Shown: positions 33,445 to 44,870 of the stretch, piece by piece
How positions within the stretch are numbered: the stretch's first letter is position 1
Layout of the letters: the number at the start of each line of letters is the position of its first letter
From: Smallanthus sonchifolius
Taxonomy: Eukaryota; Streptophyta; Magnoliopsida; Asterales; Asteraceae
Assembly (NCBI GenBank): GCA_023525975.1
Contig: CM042042.1
Coordinates: forward strand, 49,239,880 to 49,303,879
Direction of reading: 5' to 3'
DNA length: 64,000 bases
The notes under the pieces: generated by a model
The model's database searches: none
Seen by the model: the letters and a program-made list of their open reading frames with translations, nothing else
Told to the model about the DNA's origin: nothing
Position numbers and translations under genes: made by a program

Positions 33445-36400
33445 TCACTCCATATAAGCTTCTATGATGGAAACATGTGTGGGAATCTTAATGACTTTGT
33501 AATGAGGAAACCCTGCTTCATCCAAAATTCTCTTCCAGTCAACTTCGGTCCTTTCTTTCCCACCAACAAAGCATGCTAGCATTATCATATCCATACTAAT
33601 ACGCATCTCATCAAAGACATCATCTCCTCCAGGATTCAGGATAATATCCACTATAATAACTTTCCCGCTTTTGTTCGTCATCGATTCTTGACAATTTCTA
33701 AGAATTTGTACACACTTGTCGTGACTCCAGTTATGCAGTATTGACTGTGATACAAAACATAAATATATGTTACTTCATTTATGTTACAAATTAGAAGTTT
33801 TTACCTGCTTACTATTGTTTTGATGCAGTAATATTTTCAGCCTACACGATGCATTTGGTCAAATGGTGTTTCTAACTTTCTAATGTATGCAAATCATATA
33901 ACATATTGGTATCTTGTTATATTTCTAACTTGAAGCAAGAGGTCAAATTTTAAAATGGTACTCATTATGAAAGTTTCTTTTTAAAGTTTTCTTCTCTATA
34001 ATTGTAACATTTCATAACAACTGTCACAAAATCAGATTCAAATTTCTATGATTCCAACTCTAAATGTTTAACCAAAAATTTCATAATCTTCAATACAAGA
34101 AATAGAACAAAAAACTCACACAGATCAACTTGACGATCTGTAACTCTCGAAACAAACTCTCAAGAAATACAAGAAGATAATCTATGCAAGGAAACCCTAA
34201 TCTGAATAGAAAGATGATGGACAGATCTAGGGAAAACCAAAGAGAGACTCCAAAAAAGCAAAGATGTTATCCTAATTAAGAAAAAAAACAAATTATACTA
34301 TATAGTAAAACTCATGGGTTTTGTGTGTGTAGTGAACACTAATGAACTTTCACACATGAGTGTTGATAAGTATTTTGTTAGCTTTCTTAGGGCCCGCCCC
34401 CCCTCCCCTAATTTTTTGCTCAGTAATGTTAATTTATACGTATTCGACCGATTTTTCGCTTAACAGTGTTAATTTATACGTATTCAACCAAAAATTTTAT
34501 AGTTCCGGTTCTCTAATAGAAAAAAAAATCCCGGCCCCTCCTGGGTTTTTCTTCAAACTTCACCACTGCTTGGTGGTAAGTAAGTTCTTAGTTGTTATAA
34601 AACAATACGTGTAAAAAGAAGGATAATGTATGCTTACTAAGGTTACGTTAAAAATCTAAGAAAATTCTACACAAGTCAAGAGGCTTCAAGAGAAGGTGTT
34701 GTAAGATAACGTAAGGCTCTTGAAGGTATAGGACTTGAAATGTGTGTAATGTTCCCTGTACCTTTTTGCCCTTTGAATCATTATTACGAACCTGAGATTT
34801 CATGTTTGTAATCTTGGAAGTCAACTTGTTTTCAACAAATGTATAACTAGTGGCGGATCTAGAATAAATGTTAAGAGATAAAGAAAAAAAAATTGACCGT
34901 ACTTTCATGTAAATAAAACAAACAAAAATTTTGCTTGTACTTTCATGTAAATAAAAAAAAATTTGACCGTCCTTTCATTTAATGAAATAAAAAAAAATTA
35001 CCATACATTCATGTAAACAAATTTTTTTTTGACGGTAACATACGACTGACGAAACGGACATTTGGCCTGGCTAAAACCCAATACCTCAAAACATTTAATA
35101 AAATGTTGGGACTTTTTATAAAGTATTGGTTTTTTATAAAATTTTAGACTTTTTATTAAGTGTTGAGCTTTTAATTTTTTTTAAGGGGTAACGTAATTTT
35201 CGCTCAAGGGTAACCGGATGAATAAAACCGTAAAAAATAAAACTATTTCACTTTGTGTAAAAAGTTAAGGGGTAGCGCGGGCTACCCCCAACCCTTAGCT
35301 ACATCCTCCCCTGTGTATAACGATGAAAGAAACTGAAAGTAGGATCGGTTATCATTATCGGTTAACAAAGTTTGCCCTACTTATACACATACAACCATCA
35401 CCTTCAAGGGATACGATGGTTCATCCATAACCGTCGTGTAACTGTCTTCCTAAGAAGTTGGGATAACTTCCTAACATAACTGCAATTCGTATCCCACGTT
35501 TAGCGGCTGTTGTGCGGATTGTTTGTGGCCTCCGACCCAATAAACCAAACCAACTAAAGAGTCATTAAGTGTTTACATCAAGCCCAAACATAAGTAAATA
35601 AAGTTGTTCAACTAAACGAGCCCAATACGTATAAGAGATTAATAATGGGTTGCATCACCTCCCCTAATCTCTTAGGTGTATTGTCTTTCACATCTTAAAG
35701 CTCTAGTGACGTCTTCATCATCACAAAGTGAGGATGGAGTCTTTTTCCGCCGGTTCGTTCTCCTCCTCTTTAACATCGAACATGTTGATTCCTGGTCCAC
35801 TTGTTCCACATCCAGGTGGGAAGTCACGAACTGCACTAATGCTCCTCCTTTTGCATTTGAGCTTCTTGTTTCCTTTAGCTTGTATCTCGTCATTCCTTTC
35901 TTGATCTGTAGCAACTTGGTCCCGCATCATATAGTACTACCACTCTATTAAGTGTAGATAATTAACATATGCTTGAGTTCTTTTTTCCTTTGTTCCATGG
36001 GTACCCAAGTTTTGTTGCCATTAATCCCCATCTACCTGTCCGGGTTACTTGCTCAAAGCCTCCCTCAGTGTGTATGAGGATGTGTAGATCAAGTAGGTTT
36101 ATCTCCTTCTCATCCTTCAAGCATGGAGGTTCGTCCCTAGCCTTTTCTATTTCAAGATACTCCTTTACAAACCGTTTGATCAAACGAGTGAATTCTGATT
36201 GCTTCATCTTTGATCAAAGTCTTCTGTATCTTGACAAGTTCAAGAAAGGATAAGCAACTCTCTAGGCTAGGTTCTTCCTTTTATCACTAAAGATGTGTCC
36301 CTAAGAAGTTTCAGGTAGTTAACCAATGCTGATTTTTCTTTGAGAGTTGTTTATGACTGGTTTTTCGGGTTCTAGTTTTTATCTGAACTTGGTATGTTGG

Positions 36401-38202
36401 TGGATTCTCTCCTCTCGTCATTCCTTTCTTGATATGTAGCAACTTTCTTGTTTTTATGCAAATTTTACACATTTGTATTTAATATTCTTTTACACAATGT
36501 AATTATGTATATATTTTTTTTGTAAAGATATTTTGGTAGTTTGGATAATTATTTGTTCTGATTTGTGTATATAGGTTTTACCCATGTTTATTTGATAATT
36601 ACACATGTTTTTCATATTTTTACACAAATATGTTCTTGAATTGTTTTTGTTGGATCCGGATACATGGCACAAGTACAGATTAAAAAAATGTTAAAATCAT
36701 GATTTAAATAAAAAAACAAGGCCACATGTATTTTTTTTAAAAGAAAAAGAAAAAAAAGATAAATTTACCTTTCTACCATTCTAATATATGTAGGCCACAC
36801 AATTTTTTCAATTTAATTGAAAACTCAAATTTAATTATAACCACAAAATTAAATGAGTTCCCGGATTTATTTTAAGGGTTTTTATAATAACTCAGGATTT
36901 ACTACCGATACAACCCTAAATGGGGAACCCAAAAGGGAACTATTCTCAACCACACATTTCAAACAAGTTAAAAAAAAACTAAATGCTAAATGTTAAAGAC
37001 TAAACGTAAAAGATAAATGTTAAAAACTAAATCCTAAATACTAAAAGTTAAACGTTAAACATAAACGCTAAAAGTCAAAAACTAAACCCTTAAAGGTAAA
37101 TTCTAAAGCTAAATGCTAAACACTAGAAGCTAAACCGTAAAAATAAACATAAAAACTAAACCCTAAAAGCTAAACCATAAACTAAACTCTAAAAATTAAA
37201 CCCTAAGACTAAATCCTAAAGTTAAGTTAAACTCTAAAACTAAACATTAAAGCTAAACCATAAAAACTAAAACTAAAGCTAAAACAAAAGAAAAAAAAAA
37301 CAGCGAAACAATAGATAAAATGTGTTTGAATCGGAAATATTCACAAAATCAAGTTCAGCGCAATGTTTAAATCTTAGTGAAAGTAAGGTTGAGGTTAAAG
37401 GTTAAGCGGTGAAAAGTGTTTCCTTGTTCTCCTTTTTTTTTGGTGTTCCTTATTGGTTAGTGATATTGTTCACTAAGGAAAGTTATAAAGTTCTTTTTTA
37501 TGGATTTTTTTTAAAGAGTGTTGGTGAGAAAAATATTTTTTCTAATGATGTTGGTTGAAATTTATTTATTAAAATGGGGGAAAACATATTTACTATTTTT
37601 TTCTTTTTAAATCATACTCAAACTACCGACTCCTTCGGAATTCAATCTGCCCATGCGATTCAATCACTGACTCGGATTGTTCTCGTTCATCAGTGACCCC
37701 ACTTCAGAATCAATCTATTGATTCAATTCCCGTTTGATTCAATCTGCGGACGATTAGTTGACTGTTTTGTGCATAGTATGATGGAGATGGGGTCTATAAG
37801 AGGTCGGCTTCGGTCTGGAAGACGGCGTGGGGAAGTGCCCGGAGTTGGGTTGACCACGTCGTGGTCGAAAGAGTCGGTAACAATGTAACCTTAATAACAC
37901 CCTTTAAGGGTTTTGGTAAATAATTTTTAACCAACACTATTTTGTAAATAATTTTCTTAATAATACCCTTTTTGAAAAAAAAGTCTTTTTTTTATGGACC
38001 AACTGGTAGGGTGGTTATATTCACAGTCCATCACAATAATACCAGACCAAAATTAAATGCAATTAAAATCTAAAAATTAAAAGGGGAAGTCTAAAAAAGT
38101 TATATTTTATGGACCAATTGGTAGGGTGGTTATATAACTATACTAGCTTATAATCTATGTACTACTCAAGATTAAAAATATCAATACAGAAAATTATTAA
38201 AT

Positions 38203-38238
<36 letters not shown>

Positions 38239-39625
38239 CTAAGTGTAAAAATGTATTACATATACTAAAAATAGAAAACAAAATAAAAATATATGTAAAA
38301 TTAAATATAACTGACTTTCAAAAATACATTAAATACTATTCAATTTAATTTGACTTTCGATTATTATTTGATTGAAAATATAAGTTAAGTAATTACATTT
38401 TAAAGTTTCTTATAATATGAGATAAAATAAAAATAAATGTGTTTTATTAGTATAATAAATAATTTGTTTAAAAATAAATTAGTATTAAAAATATGAAAGT
38501 GTATTTATCAAGAGAGAGAGACGGAAAATAATTTGTATAAATGAATATGGAGGCGACACGTTCATTGAGAAACCTTTTATTTATTATATAGTATAGATAT
38601 AGATAGATTCACAACCCATCACAATAATACCAGACCAAAATTTTAAATGCAATTAAAATCTAAATAACTTCCAGAGTTAAAAATATTTTATTAGTGATTA
38701 CTAATTGTCACACATCAAATTAACTTAAAAAATGTGATCTTCAAGTCTATACAAAAAAAAATTATCACCGGGAGGAATAAAGTTTTATAACTGTAATATT
38801 AAAGTCATTTAACATTTTTTTAATTATAAAAATTGTTTAAGTTAGGTTTAAAGAATAGTATACCTTGATAAAGAATGAATCTGCATGTGGAATGGCTGTA
38901 AACATATCACCTCCAACATGTGTAACTCCTTCATATGATGGTGCAGATGAAACAACATGAGGCAAGTCAAAATTAATGCCTTTAAGATGTGGGCATGTGG
39001 TTACAATCTTATTTATAGTCACCCCAATACCACCACCAACATCAACCAAAGTTCCTTTTAGGCTATGAAAATCGTACGTTGACATGATCGCGTCAAGTTC
39101 AATCCTTGTGTAACACGCCATAGATTCATTGAAACCCTTATTTGCCTGTGGATTGTTCGAAAAAAGATCCCATACCTCGACTCCATATGTCTTGAATATT
39201 GCTGTACCCCCATCTTCAATGGATAAGTTTAGGTTATAAAACGGTGAAAAAGAAAGTGGGTCTGTGAAAAACACTGCTATTGGTGCAAGGGTGTCCCTCG
39301 TATCTTGTACGAGAAATTTAGAACACTGGTTGAGCGCGTAGAGTGGTTCTTCGCACTCTGGTTGATGCACCTCGTCAAAGATTTGTTTATGGACCAAGAA
39401 CCTCATGAGACGTGAGAGGCCATCGACATTTAGTAATGGAGAGCTGACCCCGTGAGCGATTTGAGACAAGGTGATTGGTCCATCGTGACGGTTAATCACG
39501 CTAGCAATGTCGAGCTTCACGGCGCAACGTAAAGCTGCACTACTTAAACCACCGTGTAGATGTTTAAAGAACATAGCCTGGCCTCTGATTATTGCATCGT
39601 CGTTGTGTTTAGTTGTGTTACTCAT
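33445..39625 (-). CDS. O-methyltransferase, two exons (OMT locus 2)
   Basis: A probably functional class II plant O-methyltransferase that transfers a methyl group from S-adenosylmethionine to a phenolic hydroxyl; the substrate cannot be told from sequence. Exon 1 is 38864-39625 (254 codons) and exon 2 is 33445-33744 (99 codons plus stop), joined in phase 0 to give 353 aa, the usual length. The donor is AAG|GTATAC and the acceptor TCACAG|TCA. Residues 20-75 form the dimerisation/winged-helix part. LVDVGGGIG (193-201) is the cofactor loop, GINFDLPHVV (216-225) and GGDMF (238-242) are the next conserved blocks, and His258 in LHNW is the expected catalytic base. The C-terminal GGKERTEVDW (315-324) matches the family. 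A TATA-like sequence sits near 39663-39668. The paralogue at 16994-23106 is dead. The 5.1-kb intron is full of repeats. Confidence 0.88.
34420..34567. repeat. dispersed repeat, copy 2 (partner 29145-29254)
   Basis: Lies in the OMT intron. It opens with a partial duplication of its own first 40 bases (GTTAATTTATACGTATTC occurs twice) and ends CTTCACCACTG. Confidence 0.6.
34848..35313. mobile_element. non-autonomous hAT element in OMT intron
   Basis: A 466-bp element with a perfect 8-bp target duplication TGTATAAC (34840-34847 and 35314-35321), which is diagnostic of hAT. The ends are imperfect inverted repeats: TAGTGGCGGATCTAG and, from the right, CAGGGGAGGATGTAG. Inside are several tandem repeats of about 40 bp containing CTTTCATGTAAATAAA (34900-35015). 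No coding part was seen. Confidence 0.85.
35670..36250 (-). pseudogene. ARID-like gene fragment in OMT intron
   Basis: Minus strand, same direction as the host gene. The 35962-36207 frame carries INLLDLHILIHTEGGFEQV and TGRWGLMATKLGYP, which resemble the middle of an ARID DNA-binding domain. A second frame (35721-35930) has a basic stretch followed by AVRDFPPGCG, a phrase seen in several plant chromatin proteins, and an acidic tail. Stops and frame changes separate the parts. I infer a captured or retroposed gene piece. The ARID call is from memory of the family pattern and is moderate at best. Confidence 0.4.
36960..37290. repeat. degenerate telomere-like array
   Basis: About 330 bp of 6-9-nt units around CTAAACCCTAAA, the plant telomere repeat complement, with many units changed to CTAAATG, TTAAACG and similar. 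All units keep the same orientation. It lies inside the OMT intron. Confidence 0.6.
37992..38136. repeat. tandem duplication flanking a Helitron
   Basis: TTATGGACCAACTGGTAGGG ... CACAATAATACCAGACC occurs intact at 37992-38073. It occurs again with its first half at 38107-38136 and its second half at 38611-38670. The Helitron at 38143-38597 separates the halves of the second copy. Confidence 0.7.
38143..38597 (-). mobile_element. non-autonomous Helitron in OMT intron
   Basis: 455 bp, minus orientation. Its 5' end is TCTATACTATATAATAAATA (from 38597) and its 3' end CTAG (38143-38146). It is inserted between A and T on that strand. The interior contains (AT)15 at 38206-38236. A related fragment is at 32308-32495. 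Confidence 0.7.
38206..38236. repeat. (AT)n microsatellite
   Basis: About fifteen AT units inside the Helitron. Confidence 0.85.
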
Positions 39626-39662
39626 TTTTGGGCAAATGTGGGAAACAAGATGTTCATAACGC

Positions 39663-39668
39663 TATATA
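39663..39668 (-). promoter_or_regulatory. possible TATA box of OMT gene
   Basis: TATATA in TATTATATAGC on the minus strand, about 40 bp before the ATG. If used, the 5' UTR would be very short, so this is tentative. Confidence 0.3.
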
Positions 39669-39699
39669 ATAAAAAGTTAGGTCACTAAAGTCAGAATTG

Positions 39700-41780
39700 T
39701 TACACTAAAAGAAAACGGGGGTTTTAAATCAAAACAAAACAATATTTATCTTTTTTCTTTTTTTGGTGGTTAATTATTAACTGGGTTTCTCTAAAATTAC
39801 CATTCTACCCCTTTAGTGTTCACAAGCGTTTGTGTTTTAAAGCTTTTTTGTAATTGTAATTATAGAATTAAATTTTAAACTTTTAATTAATATCTTTTTA
39901 TAAAATGAAAAAAAAAATCATCCACCACTGGCGTAATAGCCAACTGCCAACGGCAGTAGAACTTTTCGTAGAACTCCAGAAGTTGGTGGCGTTTTAATAA
40001 TACTCTTATTTAAAGACGATGAAGAAAAAGTATCAACAAGGCATTACAACCCTTTTTACGTTGAGTACAAGCTCTATTTTTGGACTGCTTTAATTATCTG
40101 TTTTTTTCTCTTTTTCACACCCCAGATTAGGGTTTTCCCTTCACCATAGAGCCAGATTACGTTCTCTCTCTATCTCGATCTTTGTCTCTACATGGTTTTA
40201 ACATCTAATTTGGGGTTTTGAAATTTAGGAATCTTGGTGGATAATTTGGGGAGTTTTTATAATTGGATGGTAAAATGGTATGTTAGAGATTATTAAGTGT
40301 TTATGTTGATTATAGACACAAAATTAATTGGAATTTACAAACTATTGGGTGAAATAAGAAATTGGTGATTTGGGTAAGTCGGGTGATAAACCTAAACGGG
40401 TCAAGTGGGGTAATGATGATATTAATGTTGTTTAAGGGATTTTAGGGTTTGGTTAAAGTTGAATTGACCAACATAAGTAGGGAAGGTTAACCATTAGATT
40501 AAAAGTGTTATGAATCACTAGTGTTACATATAATGGGATCATTAGCTTACCAAACAAGAGTGTAGTTTAAGGTGTTCAAGTTACTAAGGTGGAAGAACAA
40601 CCGAGGACATCTAAAGATAAAGGTAAGTGTTTTCACACTTACTTACTAGTTGGTAAACTTATTGCTTACTGATGAGCGTGAAGTATATATTTTTAATAAA
40701 GATTTTTCATAAAAATGTCGGTTTTAAAAGATGGTTTTCATCTAGACTACAATACACACACAAAGGCAAGTGCACCTATCGATGGATAATAGAGTTTTGA
40801 TAAGAACCGGATGTCAATCTATGGACACAGTTAACGTCTCAACCCAGATTTTTAATTAGATCAAGTGACTAGTGAAAAAGTTATTGAATTATTTTTGTCA
40901 GACCCCCAAATTCCACTAACGGAGTTTTACCGTTTGGGAAGTGACAAACCAGGATCTCAGTCATTAGTTACATTGAACGACTCTACATGGGACTCAAATG
41001 AAAATATCATATTAATCAGAGTTTTAATGCGAAAGCGTAAAGAAAATAAATGCGCAAAACACACGCGCTCAAAAAGTCCAAAAGTCCAACCCAAACATAA
41101 TTCAAAGAAAGTCCAAACAATTTAATAAAACACCAATCAAAAGGAGAATCTCATGCATGTCCTATGTGTGCACCTGTGCCTTATCTTAGCGACCTGAGAA
41201 AACATACAAGAAAAGATGTCAACACGAGGTTAGTGAGTTCACAAGTTTCAGTATATAAATAAACGTTTACCAGATTATTGATCATTCAATATGTATCTAT
41301 AGGTAGTTAACATATGTTCATGTTTAACTTAAGTGCTCGCAATCGAAGCTGAATGTTTGTTTATTTGCCTCCTGCCAGGTCTATCAACCCCGGCGATGTG
41401 AGTAGGCTAACATTTCACCCGTTCGATCTCCAATTGAGTAAGCACGACTAAAGTGGGTGGGATTTGTCAAACCCAGTAGTACTACTAAACATTACCTCGC
41501 TAAGATCCATATTAACGGTCCGATGTGTGTTGAGGACTTTTAGTGATAGCGTGTTACGCTTAGCTTTAACATTAATAACATATGAATACAATATTTCAAA
41601 AATAGTTTGCGACATGTTTTCTCCCCCAAAATAAAATAGTAAAAGTGGCCGTGAAAACTCACCTTGGTTAAGTAGTGGATTGTATCACACAAAAGATAAG
41701 TTGGAACCACGAGTGTAAGTCTCAGACGACTTACGTATGCCCTAAAATTATAAACACATAAATTAGGGATAAGTTAGGAT
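39700..41780. other. non-coding DNA upstream of OMT gene
   Basis: The first part is AT-rich. A patch near 40760-40830 (AAGGCAAGTGCACCTATCG) resembles a conserved segment of plant gypsy leader or LTR sequence. No intact gene was recognised. Confidence 0.35.
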
Positions 41781-43560
41781 ATGTGATGACGACCCGAAAG
41801 TTAGAACATCTTAACGCTTTCTAAGGATTTAAGAGTAGACGAACATGTCTACGGAATTATATAAATTTCTTAATATAATCATTAAGGGAAAAGTGTTACG
41901 TGTCGTACGTTAATAACGAATAATAAATAAATACATTCATACGTTAAAGTCGTTTACAAAAGTTAGGAAAATAATATGGTTTAATATCTTATTTTTAGGC
42001 TCGTATGATTACTAGTAATCATTGTGGCAAAAATAACAAATATATTATTTTTAATCGAAGTAATAAACGGGAGTAAATAATATAAATATATTATTTTAAA
42101 AAGTGAAACTATTAGTAATTATAAGTTATAAAGTTAAACCCGAGTCTACGGGGGTTTACGGGACTTAAAACACATTAATGTATTAATATAGGGATTGAAT
42201 TTTTATAATTAAATATAAGTAAAAAGTCCTAAAAAAAGAATGCAGGAGACCGGACTCAAACCCGGGTCTCCTGCATATGGGTCGAGTGTCTTAACCAAGT
42301 CTGCCCGATAGGGAATCGCACAAGGATACGGTTTCAAATGATTTTAACATACAAACCAAGTGTTCATCCCTCCCCATACACACATACGATAGAATCTAGA
42401 CTTGAATCCAACGATTTTGACACTGAAATGAAATCAAAGGTTAAGGGTTTTGTAAACCGGTTGTTTGCGAACCTGTGTATGCGTTTAATTGAAAAGTTAT
42501 CAAGTTTAGATCGGTTAAAAACTCATTTGAAATCCCGTAACCCAAGCTTTTGAACTCAGAATCACACTGAAAGAATTTTATGTTAGAAACTGATGAAATC
42601 ATGGGGCTTTTACTCATTAAAACATTTCGAATCTATGGATGTGGTTTAATTTCATTAAGGATGTGTTTAAGATCAAAAGCCCCAAAACCGATTATGAACA
42701 AACCCTAGTTATTGGATCTTACACAATTAGATGATGTTTGATTCAATAAACATAGGGCTTTTACTATACAAAGGATTGCGAAGCAAATCATGTATATTAA
42801 TTGGATTTAAAACAGGTCAGGAGTAGAGTTCGATTAAACTGAAATTGTATGAACCCTAGATTCTGGGTTTTAATCAAATCGATGATATATGCCCAAATTG
42901 GCATATGGTTTTCAATAGGTAGACTCATACGAAGCTAAGGGTAGGTTAAATTACCAGATTTGATGACGAATTGATGGCTCCCGACTAAAACACAGTCGCG
43001 ATAATGATGGGTTGGTCCTCGGCGTCCCCTGCTGTGTCTCCGGTGATACTGATGTGTGCAAAAGCTTGAGTGGAGTTCGAATGAGGTGTGCAGGCGTTCA
43101 ATTCGTGAGGATAATAGGAGATTTGAGCGAATTTGATAATCGTTGGTGATAGGGACGACGGTTATGGGTTTAATGGCCATTAATTGGGATTAATTCGAAC
43201 GTAATGCAAATGATTAAGGCTCAACGATGATCGGTTATGGAATTAAGGATCAAATCCATTACGAATTTGAATTGATTTCTGTTTTGTGTTGAATTTGGGA
43301 TTCAAACTTGCGATCATTGACTTCCAAAAGTCAACCAAATCAATTTTGGATTAATTGCAACCTTAGTCCCTGACTTTCATGTATTTAAGTTTGAATAGTG
43401 ACCAAAAATGGTCCTCGAAGTTTATAACAAAGTTAACAGGGTTAAGATTTAACAGAAAATTTAACGAAATTGTTAACGGAGTTAACATGAAAAGTCGGAT
43501 TGTCACAATTTTCTTGTTGGAATGAAGATTATCTTTTGTATTTTCTGAAAAAAAATGTAA
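41781..43560. other. probable decayed gypsy LTR sequence
   Basis: TGATGACGACCCGAAAG at about 41784 resembles the start of gypsy LTRs, and a tRNA-like module lies at 42240-42315. Target duplications and the other end were not found. Confidence 0.35.
42240..42315 (-). repeat. tRNA-like module with strong hairpin
   Basis: On the minus strand an A-box-like TTGGTTAAGACACT is followed 30 bp later by a B-box-like GGGTTTGAGTCC. The B box is enclosed by perfect 10-bp arms (GCAGGAGACC and GGTCTCCTGC). There is no full cloverleaf or acceptor pairing, so it is not a functional tRNA gene. Confidence 0.5.
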
Positions 43561-44237
43561 TTTGAGTAAAAGTAATAATTTTTAAAAGACAACCATCTTA
43601 GTTTGGAATCCACTCATTAATGTATGTTAACCTCTTTTCATATGGCTAAAGTTTACTATAATGTTAATGTTCTTTGAAGTAGTAGAACCAAAATCCATTT
43701 AAAGATTATAATTCCCTAACCATTAAGAAGGAATTCAATGAGTAAATTACATGTCATCCACTTAAGATTAGTTTAGTTAGATAAAAGAGTGTAAGTTCTT
43801 GACTTATGATATTATAAAACAAAGCTATATAAATTTTAAGAGCGAGTCATCGTCACTTTCGATTAGTATAACTTTTATTATAGAAATAACACAACATTGT
43901 TCTTCGTTTTTCCAAATCTTGACCAAAGGGTTGTATGTTTTCTTGTTTCCTTCACAAATAAGGTTACAAAGATTATTCCTAATTCTTAGCTATAACATTT
44001 TAACAAAAGATGTTAAGTTTATAAATAAATGTTAGTCTCATAAGTTTTCCAACATGATATGATTTCCAATTTATAAACCTTAATTTGTTCCACAAACATT
44101 TAGACATGCAAGATCTCCAAGAGGTTAACACAAAATCATCATTACATTAACATAATAAATTAGCCATAATCATGAGTTCAACATAATTAATTGAGTTTCA
44201 TCACAATAAGATGGTTGAAAAGATGTTTAGTTCATAA
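43561..44237. other. AT-rich non-coding DNA
   Basis: Nothing was recognised. Confidence 0.4.
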
Positions 44238-44870
44238 TTAGCTTACACACAAACATAGTACAAATGAGATACATGCAAGACATAGTGAGTTTAAGATGTA
44301 ACCAAAGCTTCTAAAGGATGAAGATGATATCTTCCAAATGAGATTATGAAGATGGAATATGTCTTCTTTGGCCTTCAAATGGTCTTCTATAGCTGCTACT
44401 TCGAATTTGGTGTTAGTGAAATTTCTCCCCCCAAAGGCCAACTTTTTCACAAGAACCAAATGACTCTATTTATAGTGTCAGAGAACTAATGTACGGCCCG
44501 TGCCTGGTGGGGCACGGCCCCTCTGCGTGCATCGTCTGACCGGGCGACAACAGTACTCTGGTACGGCAGAAAGTTGACCACGGGGGATGCCTGGGGCATG
44601 GCCCGTGCTTCGCTGGGAGACTTTGTCTTTTCTTCTGGGTGAGGGCACGAGGGCGTGCCTGGTGGGGCACGGCCCGTGCTTCAGCTTCTGCCTTGGCCAA
44701 TTTCTTGTATTTTCATCGTCTTTTCGCTTGTTTAGATTTCCCTGAAACTCAAATACAAGTTAAATGAGCGACAAATTAACACATTGTACAAAGAAATTGC
44801 TAATAAATGGGATGCAAATTATGTGAAATACATGTATAATTTAGAGCACATCACTTACACATGTATTGTA
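44238..44870 (-). mobile_element. probable gypsy LTR fragment with GC-rich palindromes
   Basis: 44490-44700 is a GC-rich island in AT-rich DNA. GTGCCTGGTGGGGCACGGCC occurs twice, near 44500 and 44657; each copy can pair GGCCGTGCC-like and GGCACGGCC arms. The following stretch to 44870 (minus orientation) resembles the 5' part of Athila/Tat-type LTRs in wording. No boundaries were confirmed. Confidence 0.4.

Noticed and set aside
35676..35951. 91-codon plus-strand frame
   Set aside because: Overlaps the ARID-like minus-strand fragment in antisense; no domain seen.
36960..37290. True telomere
   Set aside because: Units are heavily degenerate and the array is internal to a gene intron.
44470..44700. 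76-codon basic open frame
   Set aside because: Arises from the GC-rich palindrome block; composition follows the repeats.
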